Assembly: GCA_964515905.1 (NCBI GenBank)
Contig: CAZEWK010000086.1
Location: 1-64,000, forward strand
DNA length: 64,000 bases
Source: GCA-2712985 sp964515905
GTDB taxonomy: Bacteria; Pseudomonadota; Alphaproteobacteria; UBA7887
Reading direction: 5' to 3'
Positions 45,795-55,331 of this stretch are shown one piece after another. Each line of letters starts with the position of its first letter. Positions within the stretch are counted from its first letter, which is position 1. The notes under the pieces are model-generated. The model ran no database searches. It was not told the origin of the DNA and worked only from the letters and a program-made list of their open reading frames with translations. A program made the translations under genes and the position numbers.

Positions 45795-46664
45795 CTAGTC
45801 ACAACTTACACTGCTTTTCAAGCCACTAATGATGCGGTCCAATTGATCAAGACTTCCATAAGAAATTAGGATATCGCCACGTTCCGCGTCACCACTGATG
45901 ATCACTTTGACGCCCAAAATCAGGCTCAGTTCAGCTTCAAGAGCGAGTGTGTTTGGACTCTTACTTTTTTTACTATGAACTTTCGGTGAACGCTCTTTCC
46001 CGACTAGTCGTTCAGCTTGTCGTACGCTAAGTCCTTGTTTTATAATTATTTTTCCAATCCTTATTGGATTTTCTGCTACAACCAAGGCGCGTGCATGACC
46101 CGCCTGTATAGCACCTTCTTCCAACCATTTCTGGACGGGAGGCGGTAACTTCAACAATCTTATGGAATTAGCCACATGACTTCTACTTTTGCCCACCTGC
46201 TGGGCAACACCATCCTGGGTCTCGCCAAATTCCTCAATAAGGCGAGCGTATCCACGGGCTTCCTCTATTGCGTTTAAATCGTCTCTTTGAATATTTTCTA
46301 TCAGGGCTACTTCCAAAGCCTCTCGGTCATTAAGGTCTCGCACCACCGCGGGTATTTCGTGTTCCTGGGCAATTTGCGCCGCACGCCAACGACGCTCTCC
46401 GGCAACTATCTCAAATTGTTCAGGGTTTGAAGGATCGGGACGAAGCAATATTGGTTGCAACACTCCCTTCTTTTTTATGGAAAGTGCTAAATCCTGGAGT
46501 TCTGCCTCATCAAAAATCTGCCGTGGCTGACCAAGGTTAGGGCGAATTAAATCAAGGGGGACCCTTTTGAGAATTTGGGTACCATTCTCAATTACTGTTC
46601 CCTGAGGATTATTGCCTAATAGCGCATCGAGACCTTGTCCAAGACCATGCGGTTTAGATATCAT
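45795..46664 (-). CDS. parB: chromosome-partitioning protein ParB
   Basis: The protein has 289 residues. The N-terminus GLGQGLDALLG is the short ParA-interacting region. The ParB/Srx CTPase domain has PRQIFDEAELQDLALSI and the CTP-binding GERRWRAAQ. The helix-turn-helix domain has ETQDGVAQQVGKSRSHVANSIRLL, and the C-terminal dimerisation part ends the protein. It loads at parS, spreads as a clamp and guides origin segregation. Its ATG overlaps the parA stop by four bases. Confidence 0.97.
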   Translation of the reverse strand: MISKPHGLGQGLDALLGNNPQGTVIENGTQILKRVPLDLIRPNLGQPRQIFDEAELQDLALSIKKKGVLQPILLRPDPSNPEQFEIVAGERRWRAAQIAQEHEIPAVVRDLNDREALEVALIENIQRDDLNAIEEARGYARLIEEFGETQDGVAQQVGKSRSHVANSIRLLKLPPPVQKWLEEGAIQAGHARALVVAENPIRIGKIIIKQGLSVRQAERLVGKERSPKVHSKKSKSPNTLALEAELSLILGVKVIISGDAERGDILISYGSLDQLDRIISGLKSSVSCD

Positions 46665-47473
46665 ATTACTGTTCCCTCTGCGTCACTGGCGCAAATTTCT
46701 TTCACTAGCCTCATGTACGCTTTTGCACCACTGGAACGGTGATCATAAAGCATGACCGGCTTCCCGTGTGAAGGAGCTTCCGAGACCCGCACATTTCTGG
46801 GAATTACTGTCTTATATACTATGGACCCAAAATGTGCCCGAACGTCGGCCGCCACATCGGCTGACAACCTATTTCGTTGATCATACATCGTTAAAAGTAC
46901 GCCTTTTATTTCGAGGTCCGGATTAAAACTCTCCTGGACTCTCTCAACTGTCTTGAGTAATTGGGAGAGACCCTCAAGGGCAAAAAATTCGCACTGCAAC
47001 GGGATCAATAACGCATTAACAGCTGACATTGCGTTCAAAGTGAGTAATCCCAATGAAGGTGGACAATCAATTAATAGATCGTCATAAAGATCCGTTATGG
47101 GCGCCAAACGATCCCGCAAACGGAACGCTCGGTCGTCCTTATCTACCAATTCCAACTCAGCTCCCGTTAAGTTGATATCAGAGGGTACCAGAGACAGACC
47201 CGGGACTTCAGTAGGCATTATGGCCTGCTCCAGCGTGACACCATCCATAAGAACATCATAGGTTGTGTGAAGGCGGCTCGTTTTCGGTACTCCCAAGCCC
47301 GTGCTAGCATTGCCCTGGGGATCGAGGTCCACTACTAATACTTTACGCTTCAATGCGGCTAACGCCGTTGCCACATTGATAGCGGTTGTAGTTTTGCCCA
47401 CACCACCCTTTTGGTTAGCAATTGCAAAACAATTAGCTCCTGCATGGACACTGTTACCTAAGTTATTTTTCAT
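46661..47473 (-). CDS. parA: chromosome-partitioning ATPase ParA
   Basis: The protein has 270 residues. The deviant Walker A motif KGGVGKTT is at 22-29, with VLVVDLDPQGNASTGLG and the LLIDCPPSLGLLTLNAM Walker B region. It binds DNA non-specifically with ATP and moves ParB-parS complexes. It overlaps the end of rsmG by 11 bases and the start of parB by four, so rsmG-parA-parB are one translational unit. Confidence 0.97.
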   Translation of the reverse strand: MKNNLGNSVHAGANCFAIANQKGGVGKTTTAINVATALAALKRKVLVVDLDPQGNASTGLGVPKTSRLHTTYDVLMDGVTLEQAIMPTEVPGLSLVPSDINLTGAELELVDKDDRAFRLRDRLAPITDLYDDLLIDCPPSLGLLTLNAMSAVNALLIPLQCEFFALEGLSQLLKTVERVQESFNPDLEIKGVLLTMYDQRNRLSADVAADVRAHFGSIVYKTVIPRNVRVSEAPSHGKPVMLYDHRSSGAKAYMRLVKEICASDAEGTVI

Positions 47474-48095
47474 TTGCTGGTGCTAGATCTTTTATTTCAA
47501 GTACCACACCGGTTGGATCAGTTCGGCTGGGGTGTTTATGGAGGCGCATTGTCCAATCTTTATATGCCTGGGTCAATTCTTGTTCTATCGAACGGCCTTT
47601 ATGTAAGAAAGCTGTTCCACCAGGACGAAGCCAAAGATGTACGTAGCCCAATAACTTAGTCAAAGGAGCCAAGGCACGGGCAGTAACAACATCCGCAAGC
47701 ACTTCGTTACTCGAAGATTCAAGGCGGCCATTTGTGATTTTCACGTTTACATTGGTAGCTTTGGCAACTTCAGAGAGAAACAAGCATTTTTTTGTACTAC
47801 TTTCCACTAGTTCCACATTAGGCTGTCCCATTATTGATAAGACCATGCCGGGAAATCCAGCTCCTGTTCCAAGATCAACCACACTAGATGGGGTTGATGG
47901 CCAAAGACCGATCAACTGCGCAGAATCATAAAAATGCCGATGCCATAGGCTTTCAAGACTTTTTTGTCCGACTAAGTTAAAACGTTCCTGCCAAGATCGT
48001 ATGCATAATTCGTAGTGTCGAAAATTATTCAATGTTTCACGTGAAACACCGGTCTCTCTCTGAAACTCTTCCGCTCCGAAGTCATCATTCAACAT
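47463..48095 (-). CDS. rsmG: 16S rRNA (guanine-N7)-methyltransferase RsmG
   Basis: The protein has 210 residues. SAM-binding block VVDLGTGAGFPGMVLSI follows an N-terminal LWHRHFYDSAQL region, as in all RsmG (GidB) proteins; it methylates a guanine of the 530 loop. Residues encoding GVSRET near the N-terminus contain the perfect parS site, so this stretch is under both protein and ParB selection. It lies 20 bases downstream of mnmG on the same strand. Confidence 0.95.
   Translation of the reverse strand: MLNDDFGAEEFQRETGVSRETLNNFRHYELCIRSWQERFNLVGQKSLESLWHRHFYDSAQLIGLWPSTPSSVVDLGTGAGFPGMVLSIMGQPNVELVESSTKKCLFLSEVAKATNVNVKITNGRLESSSNEVLADVVTARALAPLTKLLGYVHLWLRPGGTAFLHKGRSIEQELTQAYKDWTMRLHKHPSRTDPTGVVLEIKDLAPANEK
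48033..48048. promoter_or_regulatory. parS: parS centromere site inside rsmG
   Basis: The 16-base sequence TGTTTCACGTGAAACA is a perfect palindrome and identical to the universal chromosomal parS consensus recognised by ParB. It sits about 1.4 kb upstream of the parB start and about 10 kb from the putative origin. In rsmG it encodes Val-Ser-Arg-Glu-Thr. I saw no second perfect copy in the window. Confidence 0.95.
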
Positions 48096-48114
48096 TTAAG
48101 CATTGCCAAAACAC

Positions 48115-50019
48115 TCAACCCTGAGCACGATTTGCTTCACGGCGCAAGTGAACCATCAAGGCGGTCAGAGCTGCTGGTGTCACTCCCGGTAGGCGAGAGG
48201 CCGCAGCTATGGTCTCCGGTCTGGTCTGAATTAAGCGCTCCTTGGCCTCATGAGATAAGCTTCCAACAGTCTCATAGTTAATTTGGTCAGGAATCTTAAC
48301 ACCTAGGTCCCGTCGGTATGCCTGGATCTCTGTATCCTGGCGCTCCAAGTAACATTGGTACTGGGCATCAATCTGGATTTGTTTCGCCAATTTTGGATTT
48401 AAATGACCAAGCTCTGGCCAAATTGGAATTAGCTCAGCCAAACCTATACCAGGATAGCCGAGTAACTCTATGGCGCTTCGGCTTACCCCGTCAGATCGCA
48501 CACTTAGCCCATGAGACTGAGCTAAAGTCGGACTGATCTGTAGCGACTCCAGCGTCCGTTTGGCCAAACTCAAAGCCGTTTTCTTAGACTGAAAAACGCT
48601 ATATCTTTTGTTATTCACACAACCCGCAATTGTTCCTCGTTCAGTGAGCCTTAAATCAGCATTATCGGGTCTTAACCGCAACCGGTATTCTGCCCGCGAG
48701 GTAAACATACGGTACGGCTCTGTCACACCCATTGTTACTAAATCGTCAATTAACACACCCATCAGTGCTTCTGCTCGATCGAAAATTACTGGCTGTTTAC
48801 CGAGGACAGAGCGACTAGCGTTTAAACCCGCCACGAGCCCTTGAGCAGCTGCCTCCTCATATCCCGTTGTACCATTAATTTGGCCTGCTAAATAAAGCCC
48901 TGGGATCTTTTGGGTCTCAAGGCTAGGGTGAAGCTCCCTTGGGTCTATAAAATCATATTCTACAGCGTAACCAGGCCGGAGCAATCGGGCTTCTTCGAGA
49001 CCGGGTATACTTTGAACCATCTTGACCTGGATTTCATACGGCAAAGAGGTTGAGATACCGTTGGGATACACCACTTCACTATCCAAGCCTTCTGGCTCCA
49101 GAAATATCTGGTGTCGGCCACGATCCGAAAAACGAACTACTTTATCCTCTATTGAAGGGCAATACCTCGGCCCACGGCTCTCAATCGCCCCCGAATATAT
49201 TGGCGTTCTATGCAGGTTAGATCTTATTATATCATGGGTCTGCTGAGTCGTGCCGGTAATATGACATTGAATTTGCTGCCGTCCAATCTGATCCGTTAAA
49301 TAAGAGAAGGGAACAGGAGCATCATCACCATGCTGAATCTCTAAAGCTGCATAATCTATTGTTTTGCCATCAAGGCGCGGAGGAGTGCCAGTTTTCAAGC
49401 GACCTAGTCTGAACCCCACGCTAGCTAATGTGCCAGACAACCCGCTGGATGCTGCATCCCCCAGACGCCCGGCAGGCCGTTGGTCTTCACCAATATGTAT
49501 GATTCCACCCAAAAAGGTACCGGTAGTTATTATTACATGTGCTGAACGAATGCGATCACCATTTGCGCATATTACACCCAGAAGACTACCCGACCCATCG
49601 AGCCATATATCCTCTGCCTCTCCAGCCCTTACAGTGAGACTCTTTAGCGAATACAGCAAATTCTGGATAGCAAACTTGTAAAGTTTCCTATCCACCTGGG
49701 CCCGTGGCCCTCTCACGGCCGGCCCTTTGCTCGAGTTTAGCACACGAAACTGAATTCCACCTGTATCAGCTGCCCGACCCATCAAGCCATCAAGAGCATC
49801 AATCTCGCGAACCAGAGTTCCCTTCCCAACCCCACCTATAGCCGGGTTGCACGACATTTCGCCGATTGTATCAATTTTCTGGGTCAATAAACACACCTGA
49901 ACACCGACACGCACAGCTGCTGCGGCAGCCTCACATCCGGCGTGTCCACCACCTATAACCACCACATCGAAATCCAAGATACCCTTGCCTTGTTCGTTCC
50001 GCGATATCATACCTATCAT
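48115..50019 (-). CDS. mnmG: tRNA uridine 5-carboxymethylaminomethyl modification enzyme MnmG
   Basis: The protein has 634 residues. FAD-binding motif VVVIGGGHAGCEAA is at the N-terminus; GEMSCNPAIGGVGKGTLVREIDALDGLMG, here in two halves, and GLYLAGQINGTTGYEEAAAQG are diagnostic. With MnmE it installs the cmnm group on wobble U34 of several tRNAs. An ATG at 50010 is an alternative start. The 218-base A/T-rich stretch upstream (50020-50237) may hold its promoter, but no box is convincing. Confidence 0.97.
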   Translation of the reverse strand: MIGMISRNEQGKGILDFDVVVIGGGHAGCEAAAAAVRVGVQVCLLTQKIDTIGEMSCNPAIGGVGKGTLVREIDALDGLMGRAADTGGIQFRVLNSSKGPAVRGPRAQVDRKLYKFAIQNLLYSLKSLTVRAGEAEDIWLDGSGSLLGVICANGDRIRSAHVIITTGTFLGGIIHIGEDQRPAGRLGDAASSGLSGTLASVGFRLGRLKTGTPPRLDGKTIDYAALEIQHGDDAPVPFSYLTDQIGRQQIQCHITGTTQQTHDIIRSNLHRTPIYSGAIESRGPRYCPSIEDKVVRFSDRGRHQIFLEPEGLDSEVVYPNGISTSLPYEIQVKMVQSIPGLEEARLLRPGYAVEYDFIDPRELHPSLETQKIPGLYLAGQINGTTGYEEAAAQGLVAGLNASRSVLGKQPVIFDRAEALMGVLIDDLVTMGVTEPYRMFTSRAEYRLRLRPDNADLRLTERGTIAGCVNNKRYSVFQSKKTALSLAKRTLESLQISPTLAQSHGLSVRSDGVSRSAIELLGYPGIGLAELIPIWPELGHLNPKLAKQIQIDAQYQCYLERQDTEIQAYRRDLGVKIPDQINYETVGSLSHEAKERLIQTRPETIAAASRLPGVTPAALTALMVHLRREANRAQG

Positions 50020-50237
50020 CCAATCATCGAACAGAACTTAAAAGTAGAGCCGTGATAAGTCAAAGTTCTATAACAGTTTAACATCAAATCAGTATCAGAT
50101 CGGGTCTTATAACGAACAATTTCCCTTGGAAGTTCTCACCCCCATTTTGTACATGGCAGACATCATAACAAATAGTCGATATTATTGTTATTATAGAATA
50201 ATGCGTTAATTTCTATATTACAACATAATGAAATGTC

Positions 50238-51602
50238 TCATTTCCCAATACAAAATTCAGAAAAAATTAAACCGAGTATATCTTCAACATCAACTCGGCC
50301 AGTGATGCGTCCCAAAGCGTTTGACGCATGGCGCAGCTCTTCCGCCCTAAGTTCTAATGCATGAGTCTCAGAAAACCGTCCCAGTGCCTTCACACAAGCA
50401 ATTAATGACTCCCTATGACGTTGACGAGTAATAATTGCCCCACCCCCCCCAGACGCCATGATTTCCTCGACACGCCTACCGAGCTCCTCAGAAAACTTCT
50501 CTAGACCAACTCCCGTACGGCAGGAAACACCCAATACCGGATGCCCTTTGATCGACGGCGGTACTTTTACTGCATTCAAATCAGTTTTATTCATAAGTAG
50601 TAAACCAGGTCGCCCCGCTAGCAGATACTCAGGATCGATCCTGGAGGCATTAGAAGCGTCATAAACAGCTACTACTATGTCTGATGCCTCAGCTGCCATC
50701 TTACCCCTTCTTATACCTTCTATTTCCACTGCATCATGGCTTTCCCGCAACCCAGCAGTATCTGATATCAATACCGGAAAGCCACAAAGATCCAGTTGCA
50801 CTTCAAGAACATCCCTTGTAGTTCCTGACCTATCATGAACAATCGCAACATCCCTTTTAGCCAACCAGTTCAGTAAACTGGATTTCCCAACGTTTGGAGC
50901 TCCGACTATGGCCACGCTTATGCCATCCCGTAATCGCTGACCCCTATTATCATCGTCAAGATGTGTTGATATTTCCTTCGCCAACAGAGCCACCTCTGCG
51001 CTGAGGGCCTCCGATAATCCAACCGGTAGTTCTTCATCAGAAAAATCTAGGACTGCTTCTATGTGGGCTAGGTTTCTAAATAGCCGGCACCTCCATTCCT
51101 CATACACATCGCTCAGACTTCCCTGAAGCTGCCTAATTGCTTGAATTCGCTGCATTTCTGTTTCGGCCGCAATAAGATCCGCCAATCCTTCTGCTTCTGT
51201 CAGGTCCATTTTTTCGTTAATAAAGGCTCGGCGTGAAAACTCTCCAGGGTCCGCAACACGTACCCCGCTCATAGCGCTGAGCTCCTCCATTACGGCGGAG
51301 ACAACAGCCCTCCCTCCATGCAGATGGTACTCAACTACATCCTCGCCGGTAAAACTGTGTGGCTCTGGAAACCAAATCACCAACGCCATATCAAGTAGTA
51401 TCCCAGTTTTAGGCCGAGATATCTTAGTCAGTGTGGCATGGCGCGGCCTTAGTTGACTCTGATCAGTTAGCTTTTCTAATGTCGTTTTTGCACTCGGCCC
51501 CGACACCCTGATGAGGGCCACTCCAGCAGTACCCGGGCCACTTGCCAAAGCATAAATTGTTTCCGACACCGAACTATCTTGACCCCTGTACTCAGTCATC
51601 AT
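50238..51602 (-). CDS. mnmE: tRNA modification GTPase MnmE
   Basis: The protein has 454 residues. The formyl-THF-binding N-domain begins ETIYALASGPGTAGVALIRVSGP. The G domain has the P-loop GAPNVGKSSLLN, DTAGLRE and NKTD (LLMNKTDLNAV). The C-terminal CIGK with its catalytic-type Cys is present. It partners MnmG in wobble-uridine modification. mnmE and mnmG are 218 bases apart on the same strand, wider than in many relatives. Confidence 0.97.
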   Translation of the reverse strand: MMTEYRGQDSSVSETIYALASGPGTAGVALIRVSGPSAKTTLEKLTDQSQLRPRHATLTKISRPKTGILLDMALVIWFPEPHSFTGEDVVEYHLHGGRAVVSAVMEELSAMSGVRVADPGEFSRRAFINEKMDLTEAEGLADLIAAETEMQRIQAIRQLQGSLSDVYEEWRCRLFRNLAHIEAVLDFSDEELPVGLSEALSAEVALLAKEISTHLDDDNRGQRLRDGISVAIVGAPNVGKSSLLNWLAKRDVAIVHDRSGTTRDVLEVQLDLCGFPVLISDTAGLRESHDAVEIEGIRRGKMAAEASDIVVAVYDASNASRIDPEYLLAGRPGLLLMNKTDLNAVKVPPSIKGHPVLGVSCRTGVGLEKFSEELGRRVEEIMASGGGGAIITRQRHRESLIACVKALGRFSETHALELRAEELRHASNALGRITGRVDVEDILGLIFSEFCIGK

Positions 51603-51614
51603 GGGAAGCCGAAT

Positions 51615-51974
51615 TTAAAATTCGGAGGATCCCGGTTCTTCATCGGGCATTAACATCAACCTTTCGACCCTGCCTCCCCTGACAACATGGGTTTGCAAGA
51701 CCTCGTCAACATCTTCCTTAGTCATACACCGATACCAAACCCCCTCAGGATAGATCACAATAGTTGGTCCTAACTCGCACCGATCTAGGCACTGTGCCGA
51801 ATTAATTCTCACTTGATTCAGCCCCAACTCCTTGGCTCTAGCCTTCATATATGCTCGGAGCTCTAGGCCCCCCTTCTCAGAACAGCAACCACGTGCATGG
51901 CCCTCGGGTCTTACATTTACGCAACAAAAGACATGAGTCTGGTAGAATGGTGGGGGATCATTATTAGTCGTCAA
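51615..51974 (-). CDS. thioredoxin-like [2Fe-2S] ferredoxin-domain protein
   Basis: The protein has 119 residues. Cysteines at 17/18, 30/31, 62 and 66 (FCCVN, RGCCSEKGG, AQCLDRCELGP) match the NuoE-like thioredoxin-fold ferredoxins. VIYPEGVWYRCMTKEDVDEVL completes the domain. It probably carries one [2Fe-2S] cluster and acts as a small electron carrier; the partner is unknown. It ends 12 bases after... the mnmE start lies just downstream on the same strand, so co-transcription with mnmE-mnmG is possible. Confidence 0.85.
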   Translation of the reverse strand: MTTNNDPPPFYQTHVFCCVNVRPEGHARGCCSEKGGLELRAYMKARAKELGLNQVRINSAQCLDRCELGPTIVIYPEGVWYRCMTKEDVDEVLQTHVVRGGRVERLMLMPDEEPGSSEF

Positions 51975-52172
51975 TATTTTCGTTCCTTTAAATTTTCACA
52001 TTATCTTGATACAAGTATTAACTTTTTCCACCCTGACACAAGCTGGATGCAGGATTGTATTGCAAACAAAATTGAGATGTACGTCAGGTGGTAACCCTGT
52101 TCATATGATCTATAAAGTTGGGCGCGACTAGGACAATCCATTTGTACCATTGTCAACTTCATTAATGCAGTC

Positions 52173-52628
52173 ATGACATCTCTAATTGTAATAAAAACTA
52201 GAATGGGCGAACTCAGTGTGTACGGCGATAATGCTATCACCGGAGTTGACTGGGGTCGTGCCGGAATCTCCGCCCCAAATGAGGTGTTAATAGAAGCAAA
52301 ATCTCAAATACTAAATTACTTTAACGGGACATTAAGGTCTTTTTCCCTGCCAATTTCGCCTGAGGGAACCCAATTTCAGGTTCGAGTCTGGAAAGGTCTT
52401 ACTAAAGTTCCGTATGGTGAAACTTTAACATACGGAAAGTTTGCCAAAAGACTCAATACTAGTCCTCGGGCTGTCGGCAGAGCATGTGCCAGCAATCCTA
52501 TTCCCTTGATAATACCTTGCCACAGAATCATTGGTCGAGGAGGAGCCTTAGTTGGCTATAGCGGTGGAGACGGCATAGCGACCAAGGCAAACTTAATCAT
52601 TTTTGAAAAGGAGACGGCCCAGGAATGA
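52173..52628 (+). CDS. ogt: methylated-DNA-protein-cysteine S-methyltransferase (Ogt/MGMT)
   Basis: The protein has 151 residues. The acceptor-cysteine motif IPCHRIIG is followed by GGALVGYSGG, and the DNA-binding VRVWKGLTKVPYGETLTYG and SPRAVGRACASNPIPLIIPC region precede it. It removes O6-methyl groups from guanine in a single-turnover reaction. It lacks the Ada N-terminal regulatory domain and is therefore an Ogt/MGMT type. It is divergent from the ferredoxin gene. Confidence 0.94.
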   Translation: MTSLIVIKTRMGELSVYGDNAITGVDWGRAGISAPNEVLIEAKSQILNYFNGTLRSFSLPISPEGTQFQVRVWKGLTKVPYGETLTYGKFAKRLNTSPRAVGRACASNPIPLIIPCHRIIGRGGALVGYSGGDGIATKANLIIFEKETAQE

Positions 52629-52741
52629 ACCAAATTTCGACGCACAGTTTAAATAACTATATTTTTTGTCAACGCAGAGTATTTTGGCTACAAGATGCCA
52701 TCTCGGACATCTAAACCTATAAAAATTTTGGAGATAAAAAA

Positions 52742-53719
52742 ATGAAGTGTAATGCCATCGTGGCTCATCAAACAGGTGGACCAGAAGTCATGCAATGGGA
52801 AGAAGTAGAAGTGGGTGATCCTGGCCCAGGCGAAGCGTTAATTCGTCAAACTGGGATCGGCATGAACTTCATAGATATTTATTTCCGGACAGGTTTGTAT
52901 CCCGCCCCTAATATGCCTCTATGCCCAGGAATGGAGGGTGCAGGGGTAGTTGAAAAAGTTGGGGAGGGCGTCACCGAAGTGGGGGTAGGAGACCGGGTTG
53001 CCTATGCGGGCATGCCGGTTGGAGCTTACTCGCACTACCGGTTGATACCTTCACATCGTCTTGTGGTGATACCTGATGGCATTGACGACGAAACCGCAGC
53101 GGGAATGATGCTAAAAGGTATGACGGTGGAATACCTGCTTGATCGAACCTACCAAGTGGTCCCAGGGGACACCATCCTACTGCATGCAGCAGCAGGAGGG
53201 ATAGGTTTAATCGCTTGCCAATGGGCTAAGGCTCGCGGCGCCACAACTATTGGTACGGTCGGATCTGAAGAAAAAGCCGCTCTAGCTAAAGAGCATGGCT
53301 GTGATCACACCGTGCTATATGGTAAGGAAAATTTTGTGGCCCGAGTAAAAGAAATAACAAATGGTAAGGGTGTTCCTGTCGTATATGATTCGGTAGGAAA
53401 GGACACACTCCTAAATTCCGTGGAGTGTATTCAACCACGGGGCATTCTCGTCAATTTTGGGCAATCATCAGGAAAGCTCGAAAATTTCGACTTAGGTGCC
53501 CTTCAAAAAGGTTCTCTATATCTCACCAGACCATCCCTAATGACTTATACCGCTGAACGGAGCGATCTAGAGAAAAGCTCAAATACACTTTTTGATATGG
53601 TACTGAACGGTAAAGTAAAAATTCCAGTTAATAATCGATATGAACTCAAAGATGCGGCGCAGGCTCATCAAGATCTCGAAAACCGCTTAACGACAGGTAC
53701 AACCGTATTCACACCATAA
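52742..53719 (+). CDS. qorA: NADPH:quinone oxidoreductase, zinc-free MDR family
   Basis: The protein has 325 residues, with GGAG upstream of the ATG. The N-terminal GroES-like part reads TGIGMNFIDIYFRTGLYP and the cofactor-binding loop is LLHAAAGGIGLIACQWAKARGATTIGTVGS, seen in two pieces. Zinc ligands of alcohol dehydrogenases are absent, as in quinone oxidoreductases of the QOR group. It would reduce quinones with NADPH; physiological substrates vary. It is convergent with rho. Confidence 0.92.
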   Translation: MKCNAIVAHQTGGPEVMQWEEVEVGDPGPGEALIRQTGIGMNFIDIYFRTGLYPAPNMPLCPGMEGAGVVEKVGEGVTEVGVGDRVAYAGMPVGAYSHYRLIPSHRLVVIPDGIDDETAAGMMLKGMTVEYLLDRTYQVVPGDTILLHAAAGGIGLIACQWAKARGATTIGTVGSEEKAALAKEHGCDHTVLYGKENFVARVKEITNGKGVPVVYDSVGKDTLLNSVECIQPRGILVNFGQSSGKLENFDLGALQKGSLYLTRPSLMTYTAERSDLEKSSNTLFDMVLNGKVKIPVNNRYELKDAAQAHQDLENRLTTGTTVFTP

Positions 53720-53751
53720 GGCGGAGGAACAAACGCCAGTATCAAAAACGG

Positions 53752-53792
53752 CCGGTCCTGCTATAGATTTAAATAGTCCAAAGCAGGACTGG
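53752..53792. terminator. hairpin between convergent qorA and rho genes
   Basis: CCGGTCCTGCT (53752-53762) pairs with AGCAGGACTGG (53782-53792) over 11 positions with one G-T pair, around a 19-base loop. No T run follows on either strand, so it may be a partial, Rho-aided terminator or an RNA-stabilising hairpin for both genes. Confidence 0.35.
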
Positions 53793-53831
53793 TCCAAGGG
53801 CATGTCTCTGGACAAATGTTTTTACCCCCAA

Positions 53832-55088
53832 TCAAGTATTCATTGATTCAAAAAAGTCATCATTAGTTTTGGAAGCTTTTAACTTATCTAATAAAAATTC
53901 CATGGCATCAGAAACTCCCATTGGAGTCAAAATGCGCCGCAGAACATACATTTTGGAAAGCTCCCCTTTAGCTACGAGGAGCTCTTCTTTCCTAGTTCCA
54001 GATTTCCCAATATCAATGGCTGGGAAGGTACGTTTATCAGATAATTTACGGTCCAGCACAATTTCGCTGTTACCCGTACCTTTAAACTCCTCGAAAATTA
54101 CCTCGTCCATTCGAGAACCGGTATCGATTAACGCTGTTGCAATAATCGTTAATGATCCGCCTTCTTCAATATTCCTAGCCGCACCAAAAAAACGTTTGGG
54201 GCGTTGTAAGGCATTCGCATCGACACCGCCTGTAAGTACCTTTCCTGATGAAGGTACAACTGTATTATAGGCTCTACCCAAACGGGTGATTGAATCCAAA
54301 AGGATTACCACATCCCTACCATGCTCTGTCAAACGCTTGGCTTTTTCAATTACCATCTCTGCCACTTGAACGTGACGTGCCGCAGGTTCGTCGAAAGTAG
54401 AGCTGACCACCTCACCTTTCACAGATCGTTGCATATCAGTAACTTCCTCCGGTCGCTCGTCTATTAGCAGAACAAGTAAGTAGACTTCCGGATGGTTGGC
54501 GGTAATAGAATGAGCGATATTCTGCAGGACAACAGTTTTACCGGTCCGTGGCTGGGCCACGATTAGCGCGCGTTGCCCTTTTCCCAGCGGTGCAACCAAA
54601 TCTATTACACGCGCCGTCATGTCTTTATCCTCAGAGGTTTCCACTTCAAGACGAAGCCACTGATCTGGATATAATGGGGTTAAATTATCAAAATGGATCT
54701 TGTGTCTAACATTATCTGGGGACTCAAAATTAATATCTTTTATTTTAAGTAAAGCGAAATACCGCTCACCGTCTTTTGGTGGGCGAATTTCACCATCTAC
54801 GGTGTCCCCAGTACGTAAGCCAAATCTACGGATCTGGTTGGGAGATACATAGATGTCGTCTGGCCCTGGCAAATAGTTGGATTCGGGTGAGCGTAGAAAG
54901 CCAAAACCGTCCTGTAATATTTCTAGGACTCCTCCACCCGAAATCTCTATATCACTTTCCGCAAGTTGCTTGAGTAGCGCAAACATCAAATCTTGCTTAC
55001 GCAAGGTGCTTGCATTTTCTACACCATGCTCTTCGGCATAGGCGATTAGGTCGCTAGGAGATTTTTGTTTTAGTTCTTGCAAATGCAT
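53832..55088 (-). CDS. rho: transcription termination factor Rho
   Basis: The protein has 418 residues, the normal length. The N-terminal helical part (LQELKQKSPSDLIAYAEEHG) and the RNA-binding cold-shock-like domain (GVLEILQDGFGFLRSPESNY) precede the hexameric ATPase with Walker A in IVAQPRTGKTVVLQNIA and the Q/R-loop region. It terminates transcription at unstructured C-rich RNA. A 243-base untranslated region lies upstream before hemJ ends; rho leaders are often autoregulated, but I can show no specific signal. Confidence 0.97.
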   Translation of the reverse strand: MHLQELKQKSPSDLIAYAEEHGVENASTLRKQDLMFALLKQLAESDIEISGGGVLEILQDGFGFLRSPESNYLPGPDDIYVSPNQIRRFGLRTGDTVDGEIRPPKDGERYFALLKIKDINFESPDNVRHKIHFDNLTPLYPDQWLRLEVETSEDKDMTARVIDLVAPLGKGQRALIVAQPRTGKTVVLQNIAHSITANHPEVYLLVLLIDERPEEVTDMQRSVKGEVVSSTFDEPAARHVQVAEMVIEKAKRLTEHGRDVVILLDSITRLGRAYNTVVPSSGKVLTGGVDANALQRPKRFFGAARNIEEGGSLTIIATALIDTGSRMDEVIFEEFKGTGNSEIVLDRKLSDKRTFPAIDIGKSGTRKEELLVAKGELSKMYVLRRILTPMGVSDAMEFLLDKLKASKTNDDFFESMNT

Positions 55089-55309
55089 GATGTGCTCGGA
55101 TTGGTCAGGATGTCACGATTGCGCCGCGCAGAACCAATTCGATTTTTATCGAACCTGAACTACTTTAGTTATTACCACGATACTTTGCGGTTTAACGAAA
55201 AATTATCTGTAAACAGGAGGAACTTCTCGGGACAAAAAGAAAAACTAACAAAGAATTAGCAACTTTTTTACGCCAGTCTACACGTTTAGTCAAACTTTCA
55301 AATCAATAC

Positions 55310-55318
55310 TGTGGATAA
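55310..55318 (-). promoter_or_regulatory. exact DnaA-box sequence upstream of rho
   Basis: The minus strand reads TTATCCACA, identical to the strong DnaA consensus, in the 243-base gap between the hemJ stop and the rho start, about 2.6 kb from the putative origin. It may be part of an extended DnaA-binding region or a regulatory site for rho. Confidence 0.4.
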
Positions 55319-55331
55319 AACCTTACTTCCC

